Shown here piece after piece: positions 1-9,241 of a stretch of DNA of 64,000 bases; positions within the stretch are counted from its first letter, which is position 1; each line of letters opens with the position of its first letter. The DNA is from Paracoccaceae bacterium (GTDB lineage: Bacteria > Pseudomonadota > Alphaproteobacteria > Rhodobacterales > Rhodobacteraceae), in contig VYFX01000063.1 in NCBI GenBank assembly GCA_009842205.1, positions 186,001 through 250,000 on the forward strand. The letters run 5' to 3'. Both the position numbers and the translations under genes were made by a program. The notes under the pieces were generated by a model that saw nothing but the letters and a program-made list of their open reading frames with translations, was not told the origin of the DNA and did no database searches.

Positions 1-696
1 GCAGAACTGGAAGCTGAAGGAAAGGTCATGCGCCTTGCTGACGTTTTTGATCCCGGTGGTGTGGAAGGTTGGTGGATACCTGCATATCTTGCTGAATCAA
101 ATCCTGAATTGACAACGGTTGAAGGCATCATGGCAAACCCTGATCTTGTTGGTGGCAGATTCAACAACTGTCCCGATGGCTGGGGCTGCAGGATCGTCAA
201 TGACAATCTCATAAAGGCACTTGATGTCGAAGGATCTGGCCTAGAGGTCTTCAATCATGGTTCCGGAGAAACCCTGGCCACATCCCTCGCAGCCGCTTAC
301 GAGGAAAATGCGCCTTGGTTCGGTTATTACTGGGGACCAACAGCGGTGCTAGGAAAATACCAGATGGTAAAGGTCAGAATTGGCGACATTGATACGGATG
401 TTCATACTGCCAACCAGAACAAGGATAATGAAAATCCTGGCGTCTCTGATTTTCCACCGGCACCCGTTTTGACGGTTGCTACCGCGGCATTGACCGAAAA
501 CAATCCTGATGTCGCCGAATTGATGAGCAACGTCAGTTTCGAAATTGGACTCCTGAGTTCAGTTCTCGCTTGGCAGGAGGAGAATAGCGCCTCAGCAGAG
601 GAAGCGGCTGTCTATTTCCTCACAACTCAGTCAGATGTCTGGTCCCAATGGGTCAATGATGCTGCGCGGGAGAAACTGTCGCAATTCATCAACTGA
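1..696 (+). CDS. proX: Glycine betaine/proline ABC transporter substrate-binding protein (C-terminal part)
   Basis: The reading frame is open from the first base, so the N-terminus and signal peptide lie outside the window; about 231 residues remain. The sequence resembles OpuAC/ProX-type periplasmic proteins that bind quaternary amines: it has the stretch GRFNNCPDGWGC, an ETLATSLAAAYEE segment and the aromatic run PWFGYYWGPT, which fits the Trp/Tyr-rich pockets used to hold betaine. The permease and ATPase genes follow on the same strand. The call rests on this remembered family pattern and on the neighbours. The exact ligand (glycine betaine, proline betaine, choline or another quaternary amine) cannot be decided. 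Confidence 0.85.
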   Translation, partial: AELEAEGKVMRLADVFDPGGVEGWWIPAYLAESNPELTTVEGIMANPDLVGGRFNNCPDGWGCRIVNDNLIKALDVEGSGLEVFNHGSGETLATSLAAAYEENAPWFGYYWGPTAVLGKYQMVKVRIGDIDTDVHTANQNKDNENPGVSDFPPAPVLTVATAALTENNPDVAELMSNVSFEIGLLSSVLAWQEENSASAEEAAVYFLTTQSDVWSQWVNDAAREKLSQFIN

Positions 697-811
697 GTTA
701 TGCCCATGAAAAATGGTTCATAGATTGTTGAACCAGGACCTGGGCAATTCAACTGACTGTCCGTGGGCTGGAACCGACCAGCCCACGTGCATTGGAGATA
801 GATAACCGTTT

Positions 812-1843
812 ATGGCAACCTACGATTTCATCTTTGACGGACTTGGTCTGCGCAGTTGGTGCGATGCAGGCAAAACCGAAGATGGCCCTCTTTCGATGGC
901 CGACCTGCTGGCAAAGGGCGATTCCGACAAGGAATCTTCCCTTCTGGATCTGCCATTCCCGTCCCTTGATGCACTGAACGAGTCATGCGGTCGAATCGTC
1001 CAGTCACGCGCAATGACAAAAGGGGTGGAGGAAGGCTTTCTTGCGATCAAGGATGTCTTGCGCTTTGTGCTCGACCCTATAACCCAACCGCTGAGCTGGT
1101 TGCTTGAATACACGCTCCTGATTTTCGAGGCCGCGCCTTGGTGGATTATGTTTCCGATACTCATGGTTGTGGTTTACTTGGCAACAAAGTCAATTCGAAT
1201 GGTTGGCTTCGTGACCATCTGCCTGGCCTTCCTGGCATTCATTGACCACTACAGCTACTCCATGCAGACGCTTGCAATCATATTCGTGTGCGCCTGCCTC
1301 TGTGTCCTCTTTGGCGTACCCATCGGAATTGCCATGTCACGCAGCGACAGGATGCAGCGAATGACAATTCCGATCCTGGACATGCTTCAGACTCTGCCAC
1401 CATTCGTTTACCTGATACCCCTGATCTTCTTGTTTTCCGTTACAGAGCCAAAACTATACGGCATAGCGATAATTCTTTATGCAATCGTGCCGGTTATCCG
1501 ATTGACTGACCTGGGCATCCGTCTGGTTGACAAGGATGTTATTGAGGCCGCAGATTCCTTCGGCATGACCGAAAGGCAAAAGCTGATCGGAGTCCAGATT
1601 CCGCTTGCACTGCCAAACATCATGGCCGGCATCAACCAGACCATTATGATGAGTCTAGCCATGGTCGTAATCGCATCGCTGGTGTCGGCACCGGGCCTTG
1701 GTGTCCTTGTCCTGCGTGGCATAAGGAACTTGGAGCTGGGCGTCGGCCTGATCTCGGGCCTTGGCATTGTGCTTTTGGCGATCATTCTGGACCGGGTCAC
1801 CAAGGCAGCGCTCGATCGCGTAAACGCAGCCCAGAAACACTAG
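812..1843 (+). CDS. proW: Glycine betaine/proline ABC transporter permease (ProW type)
   Basis: Inner-membrane permease of 343 residues for quaternary amine uptake. The first 110 or so residues are soluble, as in ProW-type permeases; then come about six hydrophobic segments. A binding-protein-dependent transport signature lies near residues 235-260 (EAADSFGMTERQKLIGVQIP), where the EAA loop would contact the ATPase. The ATG is preceded by GGAGATAG about 12 bases upstream. It ends with TAG directly against the ATG of the ATPase gene, so the two are very likely translated together. The 115 bases between it and the binding-protein gene hold no recognisable element. Confidence 0.92.
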   Translation: MATYDFIFDGLGLRSWCDAGKTEDGPLSMADLLAKGDSDKESSLLDLPFPSLDALNESCGRIVQSRAMTKGVEEGFLAIKDVLRFVLDPITQPLSWLLEYTLLIFEAAPWWIMFPILMVVVYLATKSIRMVGFVTICLAFLAFIDHYSYSMQTLAIIFVCACLCVLFGVPIGIAMSRSDRMQRMTIPILDMLQTLPPFVYLIPLIFLFSVTEPKLYGIAIILYAIVPVIRLTDLGIRLVDKDVIEAADSFGMTERQKLIGVQIPLALPNIMAGINQTIMMSLAMVVIASLVSAPGLGVLVLRGIRNLELGVGLISGLGIVLLAIILDRVTKAALDRVNAAQKH

Positions 1844-2920
1844 ATGAGTAGATCAGGTATGACCGGTACAGTCAAAATCGCAATCCGTGAACTCTACAAG
1901 ATCTTCGGCATCGATCCGGAAAATGCACTGAAACACGTGTTGGACGGTGTCGGCAAGGTCGACCTGCTTGAACAGCATGGACACGTGCTTGGCCTGCAGG
2001 ACATAAACATCGACATGTACGAAGGTGAAATCACGGTCATCATGGGCCTGTCCGGCTCAGGCAAGAGCACGCTTATCCGACATCTCAACCGGCTTATCGA
2101 ACCGACCTCGGGTCAGGTGAAAGTGGACGGTAACAACGTGCTTATCTACGATGAGCACCAGTTGCGTAAGATGCGTCGTGAATCCATGTCGATGGTTTTC
2201 CAGAAATTCGCTCTTCTGCCCCACCGCACGGTTGCCGAAAACGCGGGCACAACACTTCAGGTTCGCGGTTTCAGTCAAAAAGAATACCTGGCTGAAGCAG
2301 AAAAGTGGCTTGGGGTAGTCGGCCTCAGCGGTTTCGAAAATCACTATCCTCACCAACTGTCCGGCGGTATGCAACAGCGTGTCGGCATCGCCCGTGCGTT
2401 GACATCGAACTCGCCCATCATGTTGATGGACGAGGCATTCTCTGCACTTGATCCGCTCATCCGTACAGACATGCAGGATCTCCTGCTGCAATTGCAGGAT
2501 GATTTGCACAAGACCATTGTCTTCATTACCCATGACTTGGATGAAGCACTCAAGCTCGCTGACCGGCTGGTGATCCTCAAGGATGGTTATATCGTCCAGC
2601 AGGATGAACCACAGCATATACTGCTGAACCCGTGTGACCCCTACATCGAGGATTTCGTCAGCGACATCAACCGGGCCCGGGTACTCAAGGTTCGTTCGGT
2701 CATGTCTCCGCTTGTGGGTGACACCCCACCAGCAGATGCACATGGCGAGGTCGACTACAACGACACGTTGGAAGACGTGATCACGCGATCGGGTGGCGAC
2801 ACGTCACATTCCTATATTGTTACACGTGATGGTGCACAAGTTGGCGTACTTGAGATGACCAACCTGGTAAGGGCACTGGTCCCACGTGTCGCTTCCGAAG
2901 CGGGCGCCCGAAAACTCTGA
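1844..2920 (+). CDS. proV: Glycine betaine/proline ABC transporter ATP-binding protein (ProV type)
   Basis: Cytoplasmic ATPase of 358 residues that energises the betaine importer. Visible motifs are Walker A GLSGSGKST (residues about 68-76), the ABC signature LSGGMQQRVGIARAL, Walker B IMLMDEAFSALD and the H-loop ITHDLDEAL. The C-terminal 80 residues (around DYNDTLEDVITRSGG and VGVLEMTNLVRAL) resemble one degenerate CBS-like half, shorter than the two CBS domains of classical osmosensing ProV/OpuAA. Its start codon abuts the permease stop codon. It is the last gene of the transporter operon and converges on the DUF3726 gene 176 bases downstream. Confidence 0.93.
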   Translation: MSRSGMTGTVKIAIRELYKIFGIDPENALKHVLDGVGKVDLLEQHGHVLGLQDINIDMYEGEITVIMGLSGSGKSTLIRHLNRLIEPTSGQVKVDGNNVLIYDEHQLRKMRRESMSMVFQKFALLPHRTVAENAGTTLQVRGFSQKEYLAEAEKWLGVVGLSGFENHYPHQLSGGMQQRVGIARALTSNSPIMLMDEAFSALDPLIRTDMQDLLLQLQDDLHKTIVFITHDLDEALKLADRLVILKDGYIVQQDEPQHILLNPCDPYIEDFVSDINRARVLKVRSVMSPLVGDTPPADAHGEVDYNDTLEDVITRSGGDTSHSYIVTRDGAQVGVLEMTNLVRALVPRVASEAGARKL

Positions 2921-3096
2921 ATTGAGGTCGGGCCTTAAATTAGCCTGGTACGCTTCACTTACCATTTAAATATATTCCACTTTTTCCCGGGAGTGGTTCC
3001 CATGGGGATACCAGTCTGCTTGAACAAACAAATAACGAGAAGGAGATTAAACTTGCAAGCATCATGGCATGCTTGCTTTCGGACAGGCTGGCAGGT

Positions 3097-3840
3097 TCAA
3101 TCAGAATCTTCAGCCCCTGTACCTGCGCCTGTCTCACGTGATAGGTGCGACGTGGGAACGAGAGTGCGGTTGAAGAACGCCATGACGGTCGCCCTGGACA
3201 AACTGTCCATTTCCACACCATGTTGAATTGCCCGCGACCTACCCTGTACAATGCTCCTTGTCAGGCCAGTTGTGAGCGGTTTGCCTGAATCCAAGCTGGT
3301 CAGCAATAAATCGACCGTTGCCGGTCCGGATGGGTGTTCAACATTTTCCTGCATGCCGGTCAGAGAAGCAATGTCTCCGTTGAGGTCCATCCGTGCCGGA
3401 CTTCCGCATCCTTTTGTCCACGAAACGACGATTCTTGCATTTTCAATACCTGTTGCCGCGACCGCGCCCGCTACGATCAGTGGTTGGTCCACCCTATGGA
3501 TCCGGAAGCGACTCTCTGAACCGTATCCTGCCTCGATAAACAGCCGATCTGCAGCCACGGGCCCAGCATAGAGTGCCGAAACCTCCAGAGGTCTGCGGCT
3601 TTCGACATGAATGATATTGTCATCATCCCGAAGTGCAAGTGATGTACAACTCTGGCCGGTTATCAGACTACTCAATGCCGAAGCAGCTGCCCTTGCCGGA
3701 TCGATGCCAAGAAAGGCCAGGTGCATCGATGCCGCGGTAAATACCTCACCGATTCCGAAGGGCGTTCCGGCGCCAACCGCAGCCCTGGTAAAATAGAACC
3801 TGATCTCGTTGAGTGACAGGGGAGTTGACGTCACGTTCAC
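3097..3840 (-). CDS. DUF3726 family protein, betaine-catabolism neighbourhood
   Basis: The N-terminus LSLNEIRFYFTRAAVGAGTPFGIGE fits the pattern I associate with DUF3726 (a SLxEI...AARGAG...G.AEE start). The function of the family is unknown. I chose the GTG at 3840 rather than the longer open frame because GTG overlaps the TGA stop of the upstream gene (GTGA), which indicates translational coupling; the product is then 247 residues. No signal peptide or membrane segment is evident. It is the third gene of the trio transcribed toward the betaine transporter. In proteobacteria such genes sit among methylamine or betaine catabolism genes, which is recalled knowledge, not something shown here. 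Confidence 0.6.
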   Translation of the reverse strand: MNVTSTPLSLNEIRFYFTRAAVGAGTPFGIGEVFTAASMHLAFLGIDPARAAASALSSLITGQSCTSLALRDDDNIIHVESRRPLEVSALYAGPVAADRLFIEAGYGSESRFRIHRVDQPLIVAGAVAATGIENARIVVSWTKGCGSPARMDLNGDIASLTGMQENVEHPSGPATVDLLLTSLDSGKPLTTGLTRSIVQGRSRAIQHGVEMDSLSRATVMAFFNRTLVPTSHLSRETGAGTGAEDSD

Positions 3841-5546
3841 TGGATCGTCTCGCCAATCCGATTTGCAGGTAGGGAAGGAAAGACCCATTCCGGTCCGGTC
3901 CAGCTTGCCAGCTCGTAAGGCAGGGGTGCCCCCTGATACATGTTGACCCTGGTCCAGAGGTCGGATTTTGGATCGAACTTGGCGACACCGAAGAACGCCA
4001 ACTTGAAGCGAAGTATATCAAGCGGACGTCGTCCCTCCCCGAGAAGATTGTCACGAATCTCGCCATAGGGATAATGAGGAGCCAGTTGCACACGCCACAC
4101 GACATGACGATATTCGGGTGCCGTGAGAAGAAAATCCGCAACCTTGAGCGATCTGTCACAACGATGCAGATCGTTCCTGAGCCGGTTGACATCCCTTGCG
4201 ATACCGATGGGCATCTCGAATTCGGAACCCTGTTCAGTCTGGCGGTCCCCGACACGGGGTTCAAGTTTTTCCTCGGAGTAATACCAGAACCGCTTCAGTG
4301 TGGCCGGATCAGAAAAATCTGTGGAACTCACCCAGTCATAGTTTGCCTCGATGATGTCCAGCAAACTTCCCAATGACATGGCAGGATCAAGTCGCGGTGG
4401 CTCCCGGGCACTCATCCGACCGGCAAGTTCGTCCACAATCTCGCCATGTTGCTCAAGCAGTAGCGACACGACAAATTCCTGGGCTTCTACAGACATGGTT
4501 TCCTCAGCGTAACGGTAGATCGTGTCCCAAGCATAAGGCTGTCCATGTCCCTTCGAGCACAACTTCTTCAGTTGGTCAAGATCCAGGCGCAGCTGCATTA
4601 TCCTGGCTTTCTGGGTCTCATCATCCACATCCCATTCTTCGACGAAATGGCGGGCCCGATCTAAAAGCATGATAAAGTCCCCAAACTGAATCTGGTCTGC
4701 CATTGGCACCGACCTTACCCTTGCCAGAGCAGTCTCCCGGGCCAGAACCCAATTGTTGATCAGTGTTGGGTACTTCGTGAGAAAAGGTGCCATTCCAAGT
4801 CCCGTGGCGTTGCCGATACCGAGATAGCGTGCATACCGGGAATCAAGTGGTACAGAACTCGCTTTCCCCCTTTCACGTGCTACGTGGTTGACCAGGTCCA
4901 TGCTCAGCCATCTGACAAGATAGACTGTGAGCAATTCGGCCTGAAATGGACCTTGCATCTCGGGTCGGTCCGCCAGTTTTTCTCGGTCGGCACAACCAAA
5001 CTTCCCGCTTCCATACACGGCCGTAGTTCGCATCAGGTATCCAACCCTGTTTAGGTTGCTCAGGTCAGGCTGCTTGCCTGATGCCAACCGCTCGACAACA
5101 TGCTCGAAGAGTCGCATGCTCTTGTTAGCCCGCGCAAGTGTGAGTTCGCTGGCAGTGAACCGGCCTGCCTCCTGGTAAGGAGTCTGGGAGCGCAACCGCT
5201 CGATATCAGCATCATCCGGCACACCATCATAGAGCGAGAACGTGGCATCCCAAGCATCAGCGATCACACGGTCGGTGCGTTGCTCGGGGCTGATGTCATG
5301 CATGAATGCAACGAGTGAATACGATCTGTCAGGTCCATGACAGGCATAAACACCAACACCGCACCCTTTCGCATCGAGATCAAGACGTAACCGCTTGAAT
5401 TGCCAGTTTTCCCTGCGCATGCGGCGAAGCAGTTGGCGCATGAAACTCAGGCGGGTCTGGAATGACGATCCCATGCGTTCCAACTGCATAACCTGCCCGG
5501 GCGTTCGCAGTGGAACAGATGTGTGTACACCGGATTGGCAGTTCAT
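3837..5546 (-). CDS. Uncharacterised 569-aa protein coupled to an M19-like dipeptidase
   Basis: I do not recognise a named domain. The frame is open further upstream, but the ATG at 5546 (MNCQSGVHTSV) overlaps the stop of the dipeptidase gene as TGATG, and the extra upstream residues would lie wholly inside that gene, so 569 residues is preferred. The protein is soluble, mostly helical in appearance, and rich in Arg, Asp and Leu, with a His-containing segment FMHDISPEQRTD near residue 80. There is no signal peptide. It is coupled at both ends, which suggests the trio acts as one complex or pathway step. The neighbouring betaine transporter suggests a link to quaternary amine metabolism, but the reaction is unknown. 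Confidence 0.6.
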   Translation of the reverse strand: MNCQSGVHTSVPLRTPGQVMQLERMGSSFQTRLSFMRQLLRRMRRENWQFKRLRLDLDAKGCGVGVYACHGPDRSYSLVAFMHDISPEQRTDRVIADAWDATFSLYDGVPDDADIERLRSQTPYQEAGRFTASELTLARANKSMRLFEHVVERLASGKQPDLSNLNRVGYLMRTTAVYGSGKFGCADREKLADRPEMQGPFQAELLTVYLVRWLSMDLVNHVARERGKASSVPLDSRYARYLGIGNATGLGMAPFLTKYPTLINNWVLARETALARVRSVPMADQIQFGDFIMLLDRARHFVEEWDVDDETQKARIMQLRLDLDQLKKLCSKGHGQPYAWDTIYRYAEETMSVEAQEFVVSLLLEQHGEIVDELAGRMSAREPPRLDPAMSLGSLLDIIEANYDWVSSTDFSDPATLKRFWYYSEEKLEPRVGDRQTEQGSEFEMPIGIARDVNRLRNDLHRCDRSLKVADFLLTAPEYRHVVWRVQLAPHYPYGEIRDNLLGEGRRPLDILRFKLAFFGVAKFDPKSDLWTRVNMYQGAPLPYELASWTGPEWVFPSLPANRIGETIQ

Positions 5547-6520
5547 CACGACCCCATTGCTCCGAACGAGTCCCAGAAGAATCGCAGCCAATTGCCGTGG
5601 GCAATTTTCTCCAGCTCGATCTGGGTAAATCCCAAGTCTCGAAGCCCTTCGAGGACGCCTCCGAATGCCCTGTTGTCCCTGAACCATGTAGGTTGATCGG
5701 GAAATGTAGCGGCGCTACCCTTGTCCATGCGGGTCCATCGACCGTTACGCATCCAGGCAACTACACTGTCGGGCTGGTCCTGACACAGGTCGCTACCGAA
5801 TCCGACATGATCGATTCCCATGATATCAACTGTTTCGGCAATCATGCCGCAGAAATCCGCAAGGGTGCATCTCGATCCGTTTTTCAGATGATGTGGATAA
5901 AGCGAGAATCCCAACATGCCACCGCTGTCAGCCAACGCCCTCATCACTGTGGTGGACTTGTTCCGAGGTGCCGGATGCCAGCTGAACGGATTTGCATGGG
6001 TGATCGCAATTGGCCGATCCGACAATTCGATTGCCTGCAAAGTCGAGTGTTGTCCGGAATGACTCATGTCGATCACCATCCCGACACGATTCATTTCGCG
6101 AATCACCTCCCGACCCATCCGAGTGATACCAGAGTCACATGGCTCAAAACATCCCCCTGCGAGCAGACTCTGGTTGTTGTAGGTAAGCTGCATGAAACAG
6201 ATTCCGAGATCCCGGCAAATCTGCACAAGATCGATGCTGTCCTCGATGACCGAGCAGTTCTGGCTGCCGAATATGATCGCCGTGCGTTTCCCAGCAACCG
6301 CCTCATCGATGTCCACCGCCGACCTCGCAGGAAAGATCAGGTCGGGAAACTGTGCGAATCGCCGATTCCAGGTACCGATATTCGCTACTGTTTCACGAAA
6401 ATTTTCGTGGTAGCAAATGGTGACATGCACAGCCATGACATGACCTTCACGCATTTGCCGAAAGATTCTCTCTGACCAGTTGCCATACTGGAGGCCGTCG
6501 ATAACCGGTAGATCCTTCAT
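5546..6520 (-). CDS. Membrane dipeptidase family (peptidase M19)-like protein
   Basis: This 324-residue protein has the M19/renal dipeptidase layout: EMNRVGMVIDMSH (residues about 160-172), AITHANPF and the C-terminal GSDL segment, which supply the usual metal-binding His residues. The N-terminal HxD zinc pair of canonical M19 enzymes is not visible: the equivalent place reads VIDGLQYGNWS. Dipeptidase-like proteins with this altered start are, as I recall, found beside dimethylglycine demethylase genes in pseudomonads, so the real substrate may not be a dipeptide. It is first in the coupled trio (TGATG overlap with the next gene). The ATG at 6520 is followed immediately by family-like sequence. 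Confidence 0.82.
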   Translation of the reverse strand: MKDLPVIDGLQYGNWSERIFRQMREGHVMAVHVTICYHENFRETVANIGTWNRRFAQFPDLIFPARSAVDIDEAVAGKRTAIIFGSQNCSVIEDSIDLVQICRDLGICFMQLTYNNQSLLAGGCFEPCDSGITRMGREVIREMNRVGMVIDMSHSGQHSTLQAIELSDRPIAITHANPFSWHPAPRNKSTTVMRALADSGGMLGFSLYPHHLKNGSRCTLADFCGMIAETVDIMGIDHVGFGSDLCQDQPDSVVAWMRNGRWTRMDKGSAATFPDQPTWFRDNRAFGGVLEGLRDLGFTQIELEKIAHGNWLRFFWDSFGAMGS

Positions 6521-6570
6521 GATTTCAACCCAATTGTCACTTTCCGTTTAAATAGTGCTTGCCTTTATGA

Positions 6571-7269
6571 TTAATTATTTAGTGGCATTGGTATAAGCAC
6601 TTGTTTCATGTGGTTTGCAATCAGTTCTGAATTTATCTCCAGGTCCAGACCTTGTTGTGCGTTGGAGAGCAATTCATCCGGAACAACCCCCTTGCCACGC
6701 AATTCAATTAATCCGTTTATGTAATCATTGGGAAATTCAGGGTGAGGTTGCAGACTGAAAGTTTGTGGTCCGTAACTCAAAAAGGCATATTTGCAAAAAT
6801 CATTGGATCCCAAAACTGTTGCCCCAGAAGGTAGGGATACGACCTGGTCCTGATGCCAAGAATTCAAATGGATTTGTTTTCCATTGAAGGTATAACCCGT
6901 CCGGCCTACACACCAGCCACCACTATATTTCTCAACCTTTCCTCCCAAAGCCTGGGCCATGGCCTGATGACCAAAACATACTCCCACAAGGGGCATTCCA
7001 ACTGAATAGCAGTTTCGAATGAATTCTGTCAGGGTGGGAATCCAAGGATGATCCTCATACACACCATATCTGGAACCGGAAATCAACCATCCATCACATT
7101 GATGAATGGATTCGGGAAAGCAAGATTCGAAAATATCCCAACTTTCAATTTCATAGTTTCCCGGCCCAAGCAGTTGTTCAAAGGAAGAAGCATAATCGCC
7201 ATATTTTTCATATAACTCAGGCGCAACCGGACCGGCCTTCAAGATTCCCAATTTCAAGATATTATCCAC
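6571..7269 (-). CDS. Class I glutamine amidotransferase-like protein
   Basis: Stand-alone class I GATase domain of 232 residues. The nucleophile elbow is GVCFGHQAMAQALGG (catalytic Cys near residue 98), and the His/Glu pair is in QPHPEF. Such GMP-synthase-like GATases hydrolyse glutamine or gamma-glutamyl compounds in the cytoplasm. The likely start is the GTG at 7269 (M-DNILKLGILKAG); no strong ribosome site is visible. It is divergent from the HisC-like aminotransferase. It marks the first gene on the AT-rich side of the composition change near 6.5 kb. The specific substrate is unknown; a second such protein lies at 47,109. Confidence 0.85.
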   Translation of the reverse strand: MDNILKLGILKAGPVAPELYEKYGDYASSFEQLLGPGNYEIESWDIFESCFPESIHQCDGWLISGSRYGVYEDHPWIPTLTEFIRNCYSVGMPLVGVCFGHQAMAQALGGKVEKYSGGWCVGRTGYTFNGKQIHLNSWHQDQVVSLPSGATVLGSNDFCKYAFLSYGPQTFSLQPHPEFPNDYINGLIELRGKGVVPDELLSNAQQGLDLEINSELIANHMKQVLIPMPLNN

Positions 7270-7427
7270 GAGTATAGAGAGCTAAGGTAAAAAAAATCGA
7301 AATTATAATTTCCCAATTTGAAATGGTAAAATATATTATCGTTCATTTAGGTTGATTACGTCTTTGTACGGGAATCAACAAACAGTTTTTTGATTTAGCA
7401 AATTGATTTGAGAGTAGAGGATTCCCG

Positions 7428-8546
7428 GTGGTGCAATTTACAGGTTTGATGGATACCTTGCCCGAAACGGTACCTTTTGTTGGTCCGGAAGCATTGGAGA
7501 GAACAAGGGGTAGGCCATTTAAAGCCAGAATAGGAGCCAACGAAAATGTATTTGGCCCTTCGCCAAAAGCAATTGAGGCGATGCAGAAAACCGTTTCCGA
7601 GGGTTGGCAATATGGTGATCCGGAAAATCATGACCTTCGACATGCCATTGCTGATTTCTACCATATCAAACCTTCCAATGTCATGGTTGGGGAAGGAATC
7701 GATGGCTTGCTGGGGTATTTGGTCAGAATGGTTATTGAACCCGGAAAAAAGGTTGTTACCTCCCTCGGTGCCTATCCAACATTCAACTACCATGTTGTCG
7801 GTTATGGTGGAGATCTCATAACGGTTCCCTATGTCAACGACCGGGAGGACTCACAATCTCTTGTTGAAATGGCCCATGAGGTAAAACCAACCCTCGTATA
7901 CCTGGCTAATCCGGACAATCCAATGGGAACTTGGTGCAGTGGGCAGGAAATTGCAGCAATGCTGGATGAACTTCCAAAAGAGACGCTACTGGTTCTGGAT
8001 GAAGCGTATATTGAATTTGCTCCTTCCGAAGCGGCATTGACCTTGAATGTTGACGATCCCAGGGTCGTACGGTTTAGAACCTTTTCGAAAGCCTATGGCA
8101 TGGCTGGCATGAGGGTAGGATATGCACTTGGTGAAGAAAGGGTGATTTCAGCCTTTAATCGTGTACGTAATCACTTCGGCATGTGTCGAGTGTCCCAGGC
8201 AGGGGCCTTGACATCACTGGATGATCAGGAAAACCTGGTACAAGTCGTTAAAATGGTGGAGGATGCAAGGGATAGAATTGCAGACATTGCCACGGCAAAT
8301 GGCTTGCATTCATTGCCCTCAGGGGCAAATTTTGTCGCTATTGATGCCGGTCGGGATGGAGATTTTGCAAGGATACTGCTATCAGAATTGGTAAATAGAG
8401 ATATTTTTGTACGTATGCCCTTGGCAGTACCCCAGGATAGGTGTGTTCGAATATCGGCCGGAACCAAAACCGATCTGGATTATCTGGAAGAAGTCTTCCC
8501 AGAGGCACTTAAAAAAAGCAACCAGATTTATTCAGAAAAAAATTAA
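7428..8546 (+). CDS. HisC-like pyridoxal-phosphate aminotransferase
   Basis: Fold-type I aminotransferase of 372 residues, related to histidinol-phosphate aminotransferase: substrate-side motif IGANENVFGPSPKA, NPDNPMGTW in the cofactor region, LDEAYIEF, and the Schiff-base lysine in RTFSKAYGMAGMRVGY. It probably transfers an amino group between glutamate and a keto acid in the cytoplasm. GTG at 7428 is chosen because AGAGG lies about 7 bases upstream; an ATG at 7449 is the alternative. No his genes are nearby, so the substrate may be another amino acid (an aromatic or a degradative one). The last 4 bases overlap the convergent TerB gene. Confidence 0.85.
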   Translation: MVQFTGLMDTLPETVPFVGPEALERTRGRPFKARIGANENVFGPSPKAIEAMQKTVSEGWQYGDPENHDLRHAIADFYHIKPSNVMVGEGIDGLLGYLVRMVIEPGKKVVTSLGAYPTFNYHVVGYGGDLITVPYVNDREDSQSLVEMAHEVKPTLVYLANPDNPMGTWCSGQEIAAMLDELPKETLLVLDEAYIEFAPSEAALTLNVDDPRVVRFRTFSKAYGMAGMRVGYALGEERVISAFNRVRNHFGMCRVSQAGALTSLDDQENLVQVVKMVEDARDRIADIATANGLHSLPSGANFVAIDAGRDGDFARILLSELVNRDIFVRMPLAVPQDRCVRISAGTKTDLDYLEEVFPEALKKSNQIYSEKN

Positions 8547-8992
8547 TTTTTTCCCATCCGTTCCATTGCTCTTTGACGAGCCAATGCACTATCGCGGTCT
8601 GTAACTCCCAACAGGTTTGTTATCAATCGGAGAAAACCATCTTCACCATAACTTCTTTCACCATCCGACAAGACTATTTCCCAAAGTATTTCCAGAATTT
8701 CCTCCCTTTGATCGAAAGGAATCTTTTGCTTGATGATCCGGGTGAATTGAACGGAGTCCTGGGTCCGTGCTTCAAGGTCCTCTGCTTCACGTCGCAATTC
8801 ATTGGCCTCGCTAATGGCAATTTCAAAACAGCCGGAGATCAATTCCGAGATATGTTGCTTTTCTTCTTCCGTATAATCCCTGTCGGCCCTGGCAACCCGC
8901 ACCAGTAAAACGGTAAGGGCAAGCCTGAAATCGTCAACCGTCAAGGGTTCAGGCTCAGGCTTTGAGTATTTTTCAAAGAAGGATTTTAACAT
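8543..8992 (-). CDS. TerB-like (tellurite resistance B family) protein
   Basis: Small all-helical protein of 149 residues. The segment DFRLALTVLLVRVARADRDYTEEEKQHI is typical of the TerB fold, where acidic residues following an ARAD-like motif may bind a metal. The second repeat EILEILWEIVLSDGERSYGEDGFLRLI carries the same pattern. TerB-like single-domain proteins are common in Alphaproteobacteria and their role is not settled; tellurite resistance should not be inferred. It lies 18 bases downstream of the DUF2842 gene in the same direction, so it probably belongs to the purA operon. Confidence 0.8.
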   Translation of the reverse strand: MLKSFFEKYSKPEPEPLTVDDFRLALTVLLVRVARADRDYTEEEKQHISELISGCFEIAISEANELRREAEDLEARTQDSVQFTRIIKQKIPFDQREEILEILWEIVLSDGERSYGEDGFLRLITNLLGVTDRDSALARQRAMERMGKN

Positions 8993-9010
8993 TGCCCAGG
9001 TGCTTAAACT

Positions 9011-9241
9011 CTAGCGTGAATTATCATCGGGATCTTCCTTGCCCACTCCCCTGGCAATGATTTTCATGGGAAGTATCCATATCAGGCCAAAGAAGATATA
9101 AAGCAACAACTCAGGTAAAAATGGCAGTCTATCGCCAAAGCCTATCATGAATGAAACAACCAGACCAATGTAGATGGGAAGAACAATCAGAAGGTAAATT
9201 ACTGTTAGTTTCCTTCGCAATTTATAGGTCAGGGAGATCAT
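9011..9241 (-). CDS. DUF2842 small membrane protein
   Basis: A 76-residue protein with two hydrophobic segments (IYLLIVLPIYIGLVVSFMIG and LPELLLYIFFGLIWILPMKI) and a short charged tail. The motif WILPMK..ARGVGKEDPD is characteristic of DUF2842, a family I know mainly from Alphaproteobacteria, often next to purA. The function is unknown. Its ATG overlaps the purA TGA stop (ATGA), so translation is coupled. This arrangement is one of the better taxonomic hints in the window. Confidence 0.85.
   Translation of the reverse strand: MISLTYKLRRKLTVIYLLIVLPIYIGLVVSFMIGFGDRLPFLPELLLYIFFGLIWILPMKIIARGVGKEDPDDNSR

Noticed and set aside
2057-2743. 228-codon minus-strand ORF inside proV
   Set aside because: Shadow of the ABC ATPase gene, whose motifs are complete on the plus strand.
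5510-6475. Long plus-strand ORF (321 codons) over the dipeptidase gene
   Set aside because: It is the antisense of a clear M19-like gene with family motifs; no motif or ribosome site of its own.
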